64,000 nucleotides of DNA from Welwitschia mirabilis (taxonomy: Eukaryota > Gnetophyta > Gnetopsida > Welwitschiales), in the NCBI GenBank assembly GCA_051453625.1, contig JBOZIK010000001.1, positions 75,053,050-75,117,049 on the forward strand, in the 5' to 3' direction. Each line of letters begins with the position of its first letter. Position 1 is the stretch's first letter. Below the pieces are notes generated by a model, which was given only the letters and a program-made list of their open reading frames with translations, was not told the DNA's origin and did no database searches. Below are positions 1 through 12,293 of this stretch, one piece after another. Position numbers and translations under genes: made by a program.

Positions 1-3000
1 AAACTAAAAGTAGAATCATGCATTTTTCCTTTTAAATGGATTAATAATCCACATCGTTAGAGGTAGGTTTACTTAAGAAGTGGGTTTATTGGATCTTTAA
101 GTTTTGTTTAGTAAATGAATTATAAAACTTAAACTAAAGTACTATAGTTTTTCTAATGAAGATTTTCTTTCATGGGTTTTACTCAACAAGTAATAGAAGG
201 TACTTCTATCTTGATAATCTATTTTAACATAAGCATTAAATATAACATGAAAAAACCTTAAGGTATCTCAATGNNNNNNNNNNNNNNNNNNNNNNNNNNN
301 NNNNNNNNNNNNNNNNNNNNNNNNNNNNNNNNNNNNNNNNNNNNNNNNNNNNNNNNNNNNNNNNNNNNNNNNNAAGGTACTTCTATCTTGATAATCTATT
401 TTAACATAAGCATTAAATATAACATGAAAAAACCTTAAGGTATCTCAATGATGATAAATGATAATATAACAATCTAATAACAGTGATAAAGTTAGTAACT
501 ACGAGGATGATTATGTAGAATATGAAATGTTGAGTGCTCAAATATCAATAAGTCCTTTTAAAAAATAATCTCTAAAATAAATTATGTTTGATCTATAGTA
601 TTAAAATAATAATTTTTAAGCTTTCTTTTAATTTGAATGATAGCTCGATTGGTCTTAGGTGAAAATTCTTACTAAGATATCTTGTGTCTGATTCTCCTCA
701 ATAATATTTTTCTTAATTAAAACAATAACATTTTTATTAATGAAAACATATAAGTAGCATAAATGTTTATGTATTAGGTTTAATTATTACTTAATTAAAA
801 ATCCAATTGACTTGATTAAATCATAATACTGTCTCTCTTATTTAGTAATTATACTTAGTTTCATAACATTTAACTCATGATATTGGATAAATAAAATTCA
901 TTTGAGTAATTTCATGCCATCTTACTTAAATATTGAGTCTTGACTCTTATGGTGTTTTAATTAGTTATCCATGGATTTATTTTATAAACTTTAAACATTA
1001 AATTAGATTATCTAAAGTCCTAGATGATAGATATAGAAATACTTAGCTATATCTTATGAAATCTTATGAGTAGAACTATTATTTCATGAAATGATTTCTA
1101 TATAGTATTATAAATTAAAACTATAAATTTTGGATTTCACATATTGTCTTAAGAGCATTTTATAAAAGATGTCTATTTTTATAATGAGTCTTTATTTGTC
1201 ATTCAAAGTTCTAGTTATTTGATAATCTGGGTCTCATAGCTACACAAGTAAATAATTATAAAATCAAGTTACTCACTTATGCAATGAAAACCAATTTTCT
1301 AATCTTGAATGCTTCTCTAGAAATAGTTCCAAAATGTTTATCTTCTAAGCATGCATCAATTAAATATTTCCTCACTTAGTAATTAAAACTATGATCTTGA
1401 AACATAATATAATCTAGTATAAGGTGCAATCCAAATATCATAAAGTAGTGATGAAAACAAAGAAATACTAAAGGATTAATTCATTTGAAAATAAAGGCAC
1501 ATTAGTTTTGGTATTTTTAATAATTTAAGAATAAAATCAATAATGAAAATGATGAAATGATATGAATGAAATATAATGAAAATAAGAATACAATGAAATA
1601 AAAATGTGATGAACTAAATGTAAACACTTAACTAATTTACTAAATTGTTGGTACAAAATTTAGCTCTTATCCTCTACATTAATCTCATATTTAATCTAGA
1701 ATGGCATAAATTGATATTAACATAAATTATAAATTAAATAGAAAGATAATTAAAAAAAAGCACACTTGATTTATTACCAATTGTAGTTTAAATTTATTCA
1801 CTTACAAATAATAGATTGCTAATATAGTAAATACAATCCAATATGAAGTAGAATGTCTTTTAGAAATAGCTAGATTTCTTATCTAAATTCATCTAATGTC
1901 ATAATCATCATTAATTTAAAGAAGATGAAGAAATTAAATGTCTAAGAGGGTATTTATAGATTTGGATTAATAATTATAGTTTTAAACTATTGTAACTAAA
2001 GTGGGTGTTTACAATGTAAATCTAGGAATAGGTTAAATGATTATTCATTAGTTATAGTCCATCATCCACCTAGGATTTCTTTGGATGAGATAGAAGAATA
2101 AGGTTTATAATCATCTATGTCTAGTGATCCACCAATTCCTTGTCATATTAGTCTCTTTGAATCTATTCAAAAATTCTTCATCTTCTACCTTTTCCTAGAA
2201 TAATAGAGAATGTAAAAAGCTCCAAAATCCATTACTCAACCTTCAAACAACCATAATTCAATCACAAAATTGAATTTCTATATCTAATGAATTAAGAACA
2301 TACCTAAGGAATCCCCATTAATTATGTTAATATCATTAATTAATGTAAAAGATTTTCTTTAGATATTATCATGTTCTTAAGCCTTATTACTATTTCATTA
2401 ATTACATGTAAAAGACCTACCAATTGGTTCATAATAGATCATTATAAGAAAAACATCTAAAAAGAGTTAAAAATGATGAAACACGATGTTCTATTGATTA
2501 TCCATGAAAGTGAATTAGATTTTCCTATAATTTCATTTAAACCCTCCTAAATGCATCTAAAAGATACTTAATAATAATGTTATATAAGGGTAATTTAGTC
2601 TTGTAATGCTTATGATAAGAAGATTCATCATCAAATTATTGCATTGTTATTATGTTATTTAAATAATCTTTATCATATTAGAATTCTTTCATTCTTACTT
2701 TTTTAATTTATGATAACTCATGATTATGTATTTTTAATATGAACTTTTGTGTTTTAGTGTTTTATAACTTATTTATAAAACATATTAGTTATATTTTACC
2801 TAAACTTCAATAAAGAAAGGAATTTATAAAGATTGTATTATAGGGCATCAACACAAAGCTCCTTTTTCAACTTCTTCATGAAATGTAAAGTATTCATTAA
2901 ACCTCATTTACTCTAATGGTCTTGGGTTCATTAATCCTTACTTTATTAGGATGAATGGGTATTTTAACTTTTATTAATGATTTAGTAGATATACCTATTT

Positions 3001-3760
3001 GTACTTCATGAAAAGTCATAATGAACTATTTAAGATATTTAAGAATATCAAACCTATGGTTAACAAGTAAGTGGTTGTTTTATTAAGGTTTTATGTCTAG
3101 ATGGTGAAATAGAATATAATTCGAATAAATTTCTTTAGTTTTATGATAATAATGGAATTAAAAGGCATTATTCCATGATAACTCTACCATAACAAAATAA
3201 AATAAAATCATACAAAATTAGAGCTATATTAAAGAATATTAAAATATAAAATATTAACAAATGATTATTAGTTGAATCTATTACTGTAGTAATTTATATA
3301 TTATATTGTATCTCTATTAAAATTTTTAGAAATAGGAACACCCATGAAAATTAAAATGATAATATTCCATTTATTAAACATCTTAGACATTTTTGTTGTA
3401 TTTGACATTTTAATTATAATAGCCAATTAAATATATGATTAAATTCAAATGTTTTAGGAGTGTAGGTATATAAACTAATTACTAACATACAATAGAAGCG
3501 TTATTACATAAATAATAATTAGTACTTAATACGCTAATGTTTTCCTACCTTGTAATTAAGAATTAATAAACCTATCAAAATATTCAAATTTATTTACATG
3601 AAGTATTTTAGTAAAACCATTTGCTATATTAAATAGATATGCTACATAATAATCTTAAAATATTCTAGTTATGTAATCATCTCTTATACTAGAGATATAC
3701 ATCTCAAAATGTACTATTTTTTTGCTATTGACTTAATTTTTAATAGTTTTATATTAGATA
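1..3760. other. AT-rich intergenic DNA, no gene recognised
   Basis: Reading both strands I find no conserved protein segment, no RNA gene and no clear transposon terminus. The stretch is strongly AT-rich with many stops in all frames. From about 1540 to 1620 there is a purine-rich low-complexity run built of ATGAAA-like words. It is probably decayed repeat DNA, but I cannot assign a family. Confidence 0.5.
197..450. repeat. Assembly gap with identical 77-bp flanks
   Basis: A run of 100 N (274-373) is flanked by two copies of the same 77 bases, 197-273 and 374-450, with no mismatch that I can see. Two contig ends that overlap by exactly 77 bases and were joined through a nominal 100-N spacer would give this pattern. 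I treat the duplication as an assembly artefact and not as a biological repeat. Confidence 0.9.
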
Positions 3761-4557
3761 TTTTAAGAATCATTGAACTCAAAGGGGATGGATGAATAAG
3801 TTTTACCAAATAAAAATTCCAAACTAAAAAAAATTGAAATGCACAATAGAAACCTTATGGATTTAATGTGGTTCTCCAACCTAGGTATGTTTAGACATAG
3901 AAGGTAGCTTCCCTTCATACTTCTTGATATCCTTGAGTTATAAAATAGTGCTTTTGAAGCATCACAAACCTTACAAACAAATAAGATGTACTTTGCATGG
4001 TAGCACTCTCTTCTTATTAGGGATTGCAATGGATCACGTACAAATTACACTCTTAAGCACCCAAAGAATCACACCTATACAAGGTTTTCCTTACAATTTT
4101 GAACCCCTAGTAAGGAATCCTAGAAAAGAAGATGTTTACCATTTATGAAATAGAAAGAACAAATTCAATGAATTGGAATACTAATAAATAATGTAAAAAA
4201 TGAATAAAATTCCTAAAAGATATCACCTTGATGGAATCTTAAGTTATCTTTGATATAGTCATACACAAACATTCAAGACTATAGTTATGTAATAGTGGAA
4301 GAATAAAAGATTAAGAGATATATTTAGTAAATGATTTTCATCATTAAGAACATAGAATTCTTTGTGTGTATTACTAATCACATAAATGAGTAACCCTTTT
4401 CTTTTCATGCTTCTTTCCTTTTTATGCTTAAGCGATCTTATTTTCCTCTTTCCCAATGAAATACACATTTTAAATTATTTAAATACCATGTAATAGGTAT
4501 GAATGGCTAACATTTAATCATTCAAATTAATATTTTATTTTACATTAATTTTTCAAG

Positions 4558-4978
4558 ATAATGTCTTCATCATAGTAGATGTCTCTATCAAGCAGATGTA
4601 TTCATCCTAATAGATGTCTTTAGTCAAATTACCTAGATTTTAACAAGTATTACATTATTTTATTAATAACCATTAGACACCATGAATGCATCATGTAAAA
4701 CTTGTTTTATCCCCTATAATGTAAATAATTCATCATTGCATAATTGACCTCTATCACCTCTTTTAGTTTAACACAAATGTCTTTAATTTAGTAGATGTCT
4801 TTAAATAGTTAAAGCATTATAGATTTTTTTTACTTGGTATATGTCTTTCATCTATCTCAAGTTCTTATTTATTATAAATGTCTTTGTCAAGATAGATGTC
4901 TTTCCCCTATGTCAACTTCAAATCCATCTTAGACGCCTCCAATATAGTAGACATATTTTTCATAGATGTTTTTAGGTT
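4558..4978 (+). repeat. Interspersed short motif AGATGTCTTT
   Basis: Over about 420 bases the words TAGATGTCT, AGATGTCTTT or close variants recur roughly ten times (for example near 4577, 4611, 4793, 4844, 4878, 4896), separated by unrelated AT-rich sequence. The spacing is irregular, so this is a degenerate array at best. No coding capacity is evident here. Confidence 0.4.
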
Positions 4979-4979
4979 T

Positions 4980-5870
4980 GAAAAAATATTTAGTTAATCT
5001 TGTCTATCCTTCATAAACTTTGATTTTTAAGCAGTTTGATCCCTATTTATAACTTTAGTATTCTATAGTATCCTATCTACAAATTAAACACATCATGTTT
5101 AACAAGTGAAATCATCAAATATGGTATTATATGAACATTTTTATTATCTAAGTAGATCATAAGCTTTTTAACATTTATACATAGAGCTTAAAGTAGGATT
5201 TAAATTATAAGAATTATTATATAATTATACTTAAGGCATGATACCGACTTACCTTATCAATTGAGAAACATGATAATGTTTGATACATACCCATGAGATG
5301 ATAGATTTTCCTAATTAAATGACATAACTCAATCTGGACTTTTCTATAACTGGATCTTTATCACAATCTATTTTATCATAAGCCTTAAGGAGACTACTTG
5401 TTTTTTATTATCTTTTAAGTATTTTTTTTTCAAATGTTTCATTTGATTTTTTTATTTTCTTCTCGTCATCCTTTATCTTCATGCATCTCTTTATGAAATA
5501 TCCCTATTCATTATAATTTAGATACCTTTCTTTAAAACATTTTTTTATGATCAATAATTATGTCACATCCATATTTTTACTCCATTTTAAAAAAATACAA
5601 AGGTTAAGTTTAATAAATTATTTAGAAAAGATTAAATTATTTTGAAATCTCCAACTGATATAAATATTATGTTCTTCAGATGTTGTTATATTAAATTGTG
5701 TTTTAATTTTATTTTTATTAAAATATTACTTATAAATCTTTAATAATATTCTTGTAGTGGTGATAATTTCATTTAGTTATTATTTTTACACTTTCTAAAA
5801 ATTATGCATGATCAAATGTTAATTGTGAAGGCTTATTATTTTTTTCCCTCATTATTATGATTAAATGTGA
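4980..5870. other. AT-rich stretch without a recognised feature
   Basis: No open frame of note and no transposon motif is visible. Several poly-T runs occur around 5400-5560. Confidence 0.4.
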
Positions 5871-6018
5871 TAGAATGAATCATTCTTTTTATATTATTAA
5901 AGCATCTAATGGTCAGGAAAGTCTTTATGAGATATTATGAAACCATCACCTTTACCATCGACTCATGATATTTCTTTTCATATTCTTGAGTCCTTTTACC
6001 TTACCTATGTTATCTCAT

Positions 6019-6027
6019 TATAAATAG
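6019..6027 (+). promoter_or_regulatory. TATA box in a possible solo LTR
   Basis: TATAAATAG lies in the context CTCATTATAAATAGAG, a good plant TATA box. It is followed by a pyrimidine-rich leader, as in plant LTR promoters. The surrounding 5.87-6.87 kb could be a solo LTR, but I found no paired copy in the window and could not place TG...CA ends, so the LTR reading is a guess. Confidence 0.35.
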
Positions 6028-6439
6028 AGTTTTTCCTCCCTCAAGTCTAGCTTAATTTTCAAAAAGACTTTGCCTTTAAACCTTAGAGCTTAGGAGGCCT
6101 AGGAGTTTTAGAAACTTGAAAGATCTTCAAGGTCCTTAAATATCACAATCTGATATGGGTATGATTCTATTCTTTCTTACTTCCTTGTTGGTCCATTCCT
6201 TTCTATGCAATGCGTTATTATGTTTGATGTGTTTATATTCTTACAAATAAATATAAAAATATGTCATACTTGATAAGAGTAGAATCAGTCTTATTCCAAT
6301 TTTCATCTCTTGCTATCCTTTATAATCAATGTCTTGATATTATAACTCAAGTTATACTTATTATGAATAGATACTTTGTGCTTATATCTTATCATAGTTC
6401 TCTTATTATTATGATTTCTTGAACTTAAGATTATTTCAT

Positions 6440-6655
6440 TTCACAGATCACTAAATAAGGCAGTGAACTTCACTAATCAGCAAATGAGGTAGTGAAATGA
6501 GAATCCTATAGATCATTGAATGAGGCAGTGGGCTTTATAGATCACTGAATAAGGCAATGAAGTTAATGATATGTGAAAATATATACACGAGAATTAAAAA
6601 TCATCAAATGAGGCAATGAACTTCATAGATCATCAAATGAAGTAGTGAAGTGACT
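6440..6655 (+). repeat. Minisatellite, about six degenerate units
   Basis: Units resembling AGATCACTGAATGAGGCAGTG recur at about 6443, 6474, 6510, 6539, 6599 and 6629, with a usual period near 30-36 bases and one longer interruption between the fourth and fifth unit. Each keeps the core GATCA..AAATGAGGCAGTGAA. It lies about 0.4 kb downstream of the TATA box at 6019 and may be an internal array of an LTR. Confidence 0.7.
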
Positions 6656-6869
6656 GAAATATTTGAAAAATATATATTGATTATTCTAGTTTCAGAACCA
6701 TAAGGTTGATAATACAACTTGTTCTTAAAGTCCTTACTTGTTTTTTCTATCTTAACATTTAATAAATCCTTTCTTATCTTGCCTAGCCTTACCTAAACCA
6801 TACTGGGAGCTATGAGATTTTCATAGTTCTCATCCCATACTTTTGTATGATGGGTGAAAAATTTTGAAA

Positions 6870-9300
6870 TATGAATGCTGAAGTGGACATAAGGATGTGA
6901 AGTATTATTATTCTAGTATTATTAAAAAATTTTGCTAAATAATCTTGTATTCCTTAATTATTTTTAAATACTTGGTGTTATATGAATGAGATCTTAAGAT
7001 CACAATATACCTTTTTAGAATAATATTTTCTTGGAAGTTTTGATAATTAAACTCCATTTTATTAAGTGTGTTATTTATGGTTTAGAAAGTTTTCTTAATT
7101 GATACATTATGTAATGAATAATGGATATTTTTCGTAAAACGTTTTTTAATGAAATGTTATGATTCTAGCATATTCTTCATATTTTACTTGAAGGATCTTA
7201 ATGTAAATCTTGAATCTTTAGTTGTGTATTTTATCTTAAAGTGAATGATAATTTGTGATTATAAATTCTTGAAATCATTATTATGGATAAGTATGATTTG
7301 GTATTTTATTTCTAAGCTCCTATTATAAAATTTTCTTAAGAATTTTTAGTTTATATATGAATATAGAATAATACACCTTGATTACAGAATGTATGTTCAT
7401 ATATTTATAATAAAGTTTTAAAAAAGGGTGTGTAATTCTCCCTCCTCCCAAAAAGATTCAATACCCAATACAATTAGGCTTAAAATAGTCATTTAATAAT
7501 TATTTAATTATTATTACGTTAAAATGGTAAGGGTGAGGAAATTTAATAAAATTAGTGGATTGGTGTAAAGTGGTATGATTTAAGCCATTGACCACTCCAT
7601 TTATAGTAATCATACATTTTTGTTACACCATTTTATAAGTTTAGTAATAGATTGAAATGTCCAAACATTGATTCTGTTTAGCTTAAGATTCCACCTTATT
7701 TTCCACCAAACATTCAATGATCTGAGCATGTAATTTATTCCCTCAATAAACTAACACAATCTATGTGAGGTTTGATCTAGTAACTAGCATTGAATAGAAG
7801 CAAAACATGTTTGCAAGTTTGAAGGTAATTGAGGCAAGTAATTAATGTGTTTTATATTAGGTAATTGATGTAAGCATTATTTAGGCACATTACAGATTAA
7901 AATGATTTTAGAGTAGTTATCTAAATATAGAAATGCACCATATGGATAGGCATAGAATTATTTCACAGATGAAGATTTATAATATTTAATTCATGAAATG
8001 AAATACCACTCAGATAATACCCTAAAACATCTTTAATTTAAAACAAATGTGTTGTAGTTATGTAGATGGAATCTCCATCCTCCAAACAATGCACTTTCTT
8101 ATAAAAATAATAATCTAAATACCAAATCATGATTCTTGCAGTTTATGGATGTTACAAATGACGTTATAATAGGAATGTTTTAGGAAAAAAGATAAACAAA
8201 TTAAACCATGTAAAAAGGCACAATTTTAAACTACCACTCCTCTCTTGGTAGTGTCATTACCTATCCATCTGATAATAAATCTTATGGACACCTTGCTCCA
8301 TATGTTAGTAGATATAGTCTACTAATCCCTCCTATTGATAACATCTTCTCTTCTTGCATAGTGATTAACATCCTCTTTCTTTCCTACATTTGCCAATCCA
8401 CTGTTGTATAAATTCTCAAGTGCATGGCCTGAGAAGAATATATTTAACCCTCAGTAATATGTAACAATAATAATAGTTAAACCTCTAGTGAAAATCAATC
8501 AATTAACTCCTCATTATTTTTCATATGTACCCTCTTTCAACTATTACTCTATTTCCCCAATTAATTCAATATTTGAAATCACTTCTTATGAAACTAGTGC
8601 ATGTTTTTCTTTCAGTTGATTCTCCTCTTATATAGTGATCATTAGGCCATGTTTACCTTGGACATTTTCCTAGAATGGATGCCAGGGTATTTACTTTCAC
8701 ATTTAATCTCTAACCTATAGATGCATAGCTCTCTTTTCTTATCATTGAATCAACGTGCAGACTTGGCTTTCTAAATTGGAGTTTTTAAAAAAAATTTACA
8801 AAGATTAGATACTTTCTTATCTTCTTCTTATTATTTTTAGTTCAAGAATATTTAAGATAAAAAACATTAGTGTAATTAGTTCTTAGATTAGTTAGAAAAG
8901 GAGTGATCCTAGGATTAATTCCCAGTAAAGATGTAAAAATCATTTTTTTATAATATATAGATAAAATGGTTTATGTTGATATTCTTAAATTTAAACCTTT
9001 ATTCAAATATTTTTATTAACTATGGTGTGCTTGAATTACACTTGTAGTATTCTCCTTTTCAAAATCTTATTAGTTTTTATGAACNNNNNNNNNNNNNNNN
9101 NNNNNNNNNNNNNNNNNNNNNNNNNNNNNNNNNNNNNNNNNNNNNNNNNNNNNNNNNNNNNNNNNNNNNNNNNNNNNNNNNNNNTATTTTTATTAACTAT
9201 GGTGTGCTTGAATTACACTTGTAGTATTCTCCTTTTCAAAATCTTATTAGTTTTTATGAACTTGTAATACATTGTACCTTTTATAGTTAACTTGTACTTG
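6870..9300. other. AT-rich DNA, no gene recognised
   Basis: No conserved protein segment or transposon end was found on either strand. A gap with duplicated flanks lies at 9008-9261 and is listed separately. The region is probably old repeat DNA. Confidence 0.4.
9008..9261. repeat. Assembly gap with identical 77-bp flanks
   Basis: The 100-N run 9085-9184 is flanked by 9008-9084 and 9185-9261, which are the same 77 bases. The length equals that of the flanks at the 274-373 gap, which points to an unmerged fixed-length overlap of an assembler. The apparent reading frame crossing these Ns is not a gene. Confidence 0.9.
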
Positions 9301-9782
9301 AAATACATTATATCCTTGTAATAGAATAACAAAATTTTGTACTAAATTTGGAGCCAAGCTCTCTTATTATAAACTACTTATTATATGATGTAGTGATTAA
9401 TATCTTCTTAAATCATTGTAACATAGAGGTTGAGTTAGCATCTTTTCAAAATGCTAGCTTCTTCCATAGCTAAGTTGGCCTATATACCATGTTAAATTCT
9501 AAACTTTTTCTTAAGCCCTTATATTTTAGGTGATGCATATATTATATGGTTAATTAGTCCATCACTATTAAATTTTTACTAATTAAATTCTTGCTATTTA
9601 GTTCTCTTAAACTAAATTTGAGAAATTATTTTGAAATTATTTCTTTAGGTAAATCCCACTTTTCTTTAATTTATGTGTTCTATTTGATTAGTAATTTGGG
9701 CCTTACATAAGTATTAAGATTTTTATGTAGTAGAATAAATATTGAAGTATATTTAACTTAGTCCTTTGGAGACCTTATATTT

Positions 9783-9795
9783 TGGTATTAGAGCC
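9783..9795 (+). other. Primer binding site of a plus-strand LTR element
   Basis: TGGTATTAGAGCC differs by one base from TGGTATCAGAGCC, the usual plant retrotransposon primer site complementary to the initiator methionine tRNA. The sequence to its left (roughly 9.3-9.78 kb) would then be the 5' LTR of a plus-strand element. The sequence to its right would be a decayed internal region (to about 10.7 kb) in which I see gag-like phrases but no intact frame. The partner LTR was not found. Confidence 0.5.
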
Positions 9796-10730
9796 TAGAT
9801 TTACAAGTTTAATAGGTACAATTTCAATAATTCCATGTGTAAACTTTATTAATCATAATTATTCTTAGTGTACTTTCTATATGAATTAATTTATTATCAT
9901 GAAAGTTGTGAAGGAAGGTATATATAATTATAATTCTATAATTTGTGTATGGCTTCTAGAATGGCAATGAACTGATCAACTAGAGTTACCACTTTAGCAG
10001 ATTGTTATGATGTCAATTTGTAGGAATTTGATGACGTATTTTAAGTGCTTTTGTAGGACATTTATATAGGTTTATATGTAATACTGATGATTATGGAGAT
10101 CTGACAAGATAATCAATGAAAAATTGGTTGGAAAATGAATGATTAATGGAATCACATGATAGAATTAATTTAGAAAATGAGGAAAAGATGTTACTTTTCA
10201 CACAAGGAGTTCTCAAAGGAAGAGGTTGGAAGATTTTTGAACTGAAGTCCTCAAGATGATGTGGTTCATTACTTTTAAGGACAAGAATGTGATTTGAAGA
10301 GCTATTTATTTCTTTGATTATATCTCCCTCTTCTTTATGATTGATTATTGGTTACTCTTCATTTTAATTTTTTAGAGGATCATTTTTATTTTCTAAAATG
10401 GTAGATTCCTCAAAAAGATCATTAGAAAAATTGTAAGAAAGAAAAGCTCTCATTATTTTGCTGAAAGATATTCTAATGTTTTTATGCTTGATTCCTCTTC
10501 CTCTTGAAATAACTCCATTAATTCTAAACTATAATCCTCATCTAAGTTGATTTAATCATCTTTCATTGATTCCCTTTCAATGCCTATCTCCATTAATTTT
10601 AAAAGTTAAACCTCATATATTGATGGAACACCTACATCCCTACAAAAATGTGAAATTTTAGAATATGATCCAAAATCTTAATGTTATTGACTTTTCCTTC
10701 TTCACTATTTTCATCATCTTATTACTTGTT
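9796..10730 (+). pseudogene. Decayed internal region of the plus-strand LTR element
   Basis: The stretch follows the primer site at 9783. In-frame fragments around 10.13-10.32 kb give phrases such as WNHMIELI and DLKSYLFL, broken by several stops. They are compatible with a decayed gag but not diagnostic. I assign it mainly from its position behind the primer site. Confidence 0.3.
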
Positions 10731-10736
10731 TTCGTT

Positions 10737-11224
10737 TTAATCAGAAGGAAAAACATCATCATCATCATAAAGATACTCATAAATGCTTTCTTCATTTAAT
10801 AAATACACCTCATCATCATTATTTAAATAGCCATCCTCATCTTTATTTTTGAAAGATGTAGTCAAGTTGTCATTTTTTTCTCTTTGCTTATCTCCTAATA
10901 TTTTATTTTCAACTTCAAAGCAAGGATCATAATCATTCATTCCTAAGTTTTTTTATTTTCCTCAAGGTAAGATGTAGAAGTATAGGTTTGAGGATTTTGC
11001 ATTTGAAGAGATAGGAGATTTTGTTAAAGATTTGTAATTATATTTTTTAATCTTCTATTAGAGTCCCTCAATTCTTCTATTAGATCATTTTCTACTTTAT
11101 AGTAGTCTATAGGAGATGGATGGGATGGGTAAAAGTAATTGGATGAGGTTGAATCTCTAAGATTTTCTTGATTTTGAAAAGGAAGGGAAAAATAATAAGG
11201 TGGTTGAAATGAGGAATTGGCCAT
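10737..11224 (-). pseudogene. Gag-like remnants of a non-autonomous LTR element
   Basis: Two minus-strand fragments lie in series. The first (11224 down to 11024, 66 residues) starts MANSSFQPPYYFSLPFQNQ. After one TAA that could be a former CAA the frame continues for about 30 more residues. The second (10940 down to 10737, 67 residues) is very acidic and ends in an Asp/Glu-rich tail with YLYDDDD. Upstream in transcription lie a leader (11.24-12.28 kb) and an LTR (12.29-13.27 kb), so the order LTR-leader-ORF fits an LTR element. No protease, RT or integrase follows. The protein family is not recognised; the gag label rests on position only. Confidence 0.4.
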
Positions 11225-11239
11225 ATTCCTAATCTTAAC

Positions 11240-12285
11240 ATTTTTTATATTGGTCTTTCCTTTTCTCCGAAGAGCTCTTTAAGTGTTTTTTCTCATTTTT
11301 CTTTGATTTTTTTCTTCTTAGCTTAGCAATAAATTTCTTGGCTATTTTTTTCTGTTTTCGTCAGGGTAGTTTTTAAATGCTCCAAGATTTTGGATATGGA
11401 TGATTCTATTCATTTTTTAAGAAGAATGGAAAGAAGATGATTTTTAGCTCAAGATGAAGGTAGATGCTTAAAAAAAATAAAATGGACTTGAAAAAAATAA
11501 TGTATGCACCTAGAGATTGTGTTTTTGTCCTTCTTAAAATACTTCCTTCTATTAGAGCCCTTTTTTCTCTAATAAGCCTTTCTCTGGACCAACACTACCA
11601 TAGCTCCTATAAAAAGAAAACAATAGAAAACAAATGAAAAATAATAATTTCATCCTATTTATCATGGGGATGACAAAGGGGATGACACACATAGAAAATA
11701 GAAAAAATAAAAATAGAACCCAAATTAAAAACAAAAAGCAAAAAATACAAAAAACAGATCTGTCCTCCACTTGGTCATTAGAACATCACAAGAGATGATA
11801 GAAACTAAATTATTAAAAAAAATCATAATAAGAAAATAAAACTAAAAAATAAATCATCCTATCTGTCATGGAGACAACAGAAAAGACAACCACTATTTTT
11901 CTATAAAAAAATTAAAACTTAAAACCAAAATTGAAAAACACAAAAGAAAGGAAAAAAATAAAAACCAAGAATCAAAAAATCAAAAAACTTAAAAAATCAA
12001 CTCAAAAATAGAAAACCCAAAAAACCAAAGAATAAAAATTAAAAATCAAAAAACAAAAAAAACAAAAAAAATAAAAATCAAAAACTAAAACTAAAACACA
12101 GCACACAGAAAACCTAAAACTATCTAATAAAATACAACATTGCATAGATAAATAACTAGAATACTTATCTAAATGATAACAACCTTTGTACTTCTTGATA
12201 TCCTTCCTAGATAATGGAACCAATTTGTTTAGATGTATATTTACATAAGTGCTTAGGCTTAAAAGGAATCTTTCAATAATAAAAT
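11240..12285 (-). other. A-rich leader of the non-autonomous element
   Basis: This stretch is extremely rich in A on the plus strand (T on the transcribed minus strand), notably 11.88-12.1 kb, with runs of AAAAACAAAAA type. The apparent frames through it are low-complexity Phe/Leu-rich translations and not genes. Two copies of the GGGGATGACA motif (about 11651-11692 and 11853-11893) occur in it, as in the leader of the element at 62.8-63.1 kb, which links the two elements. Confidence 0.45.
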
Positions 12286-12293
12286 TAATAATT

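Noticed and set aside
3763-4468. Three small frames on both strands
   Set aside because: Composition is that of chance frames in AT-rich DNA and no domain or conserved phrase is visible.
9022-9267. Open frame crossing the 9085-9184 gap
   Set aside because: It repeats the same peptide on both sides because of the duplicated 77-bp flanks, so it is an assembly artefact.
11552-12223. Phe/Leu-rich minus-strand frames suggesting membrane proteins
   Set aside because: They are translations of A-rich (T-rich on the minus strand) low-complexity leader sequence.
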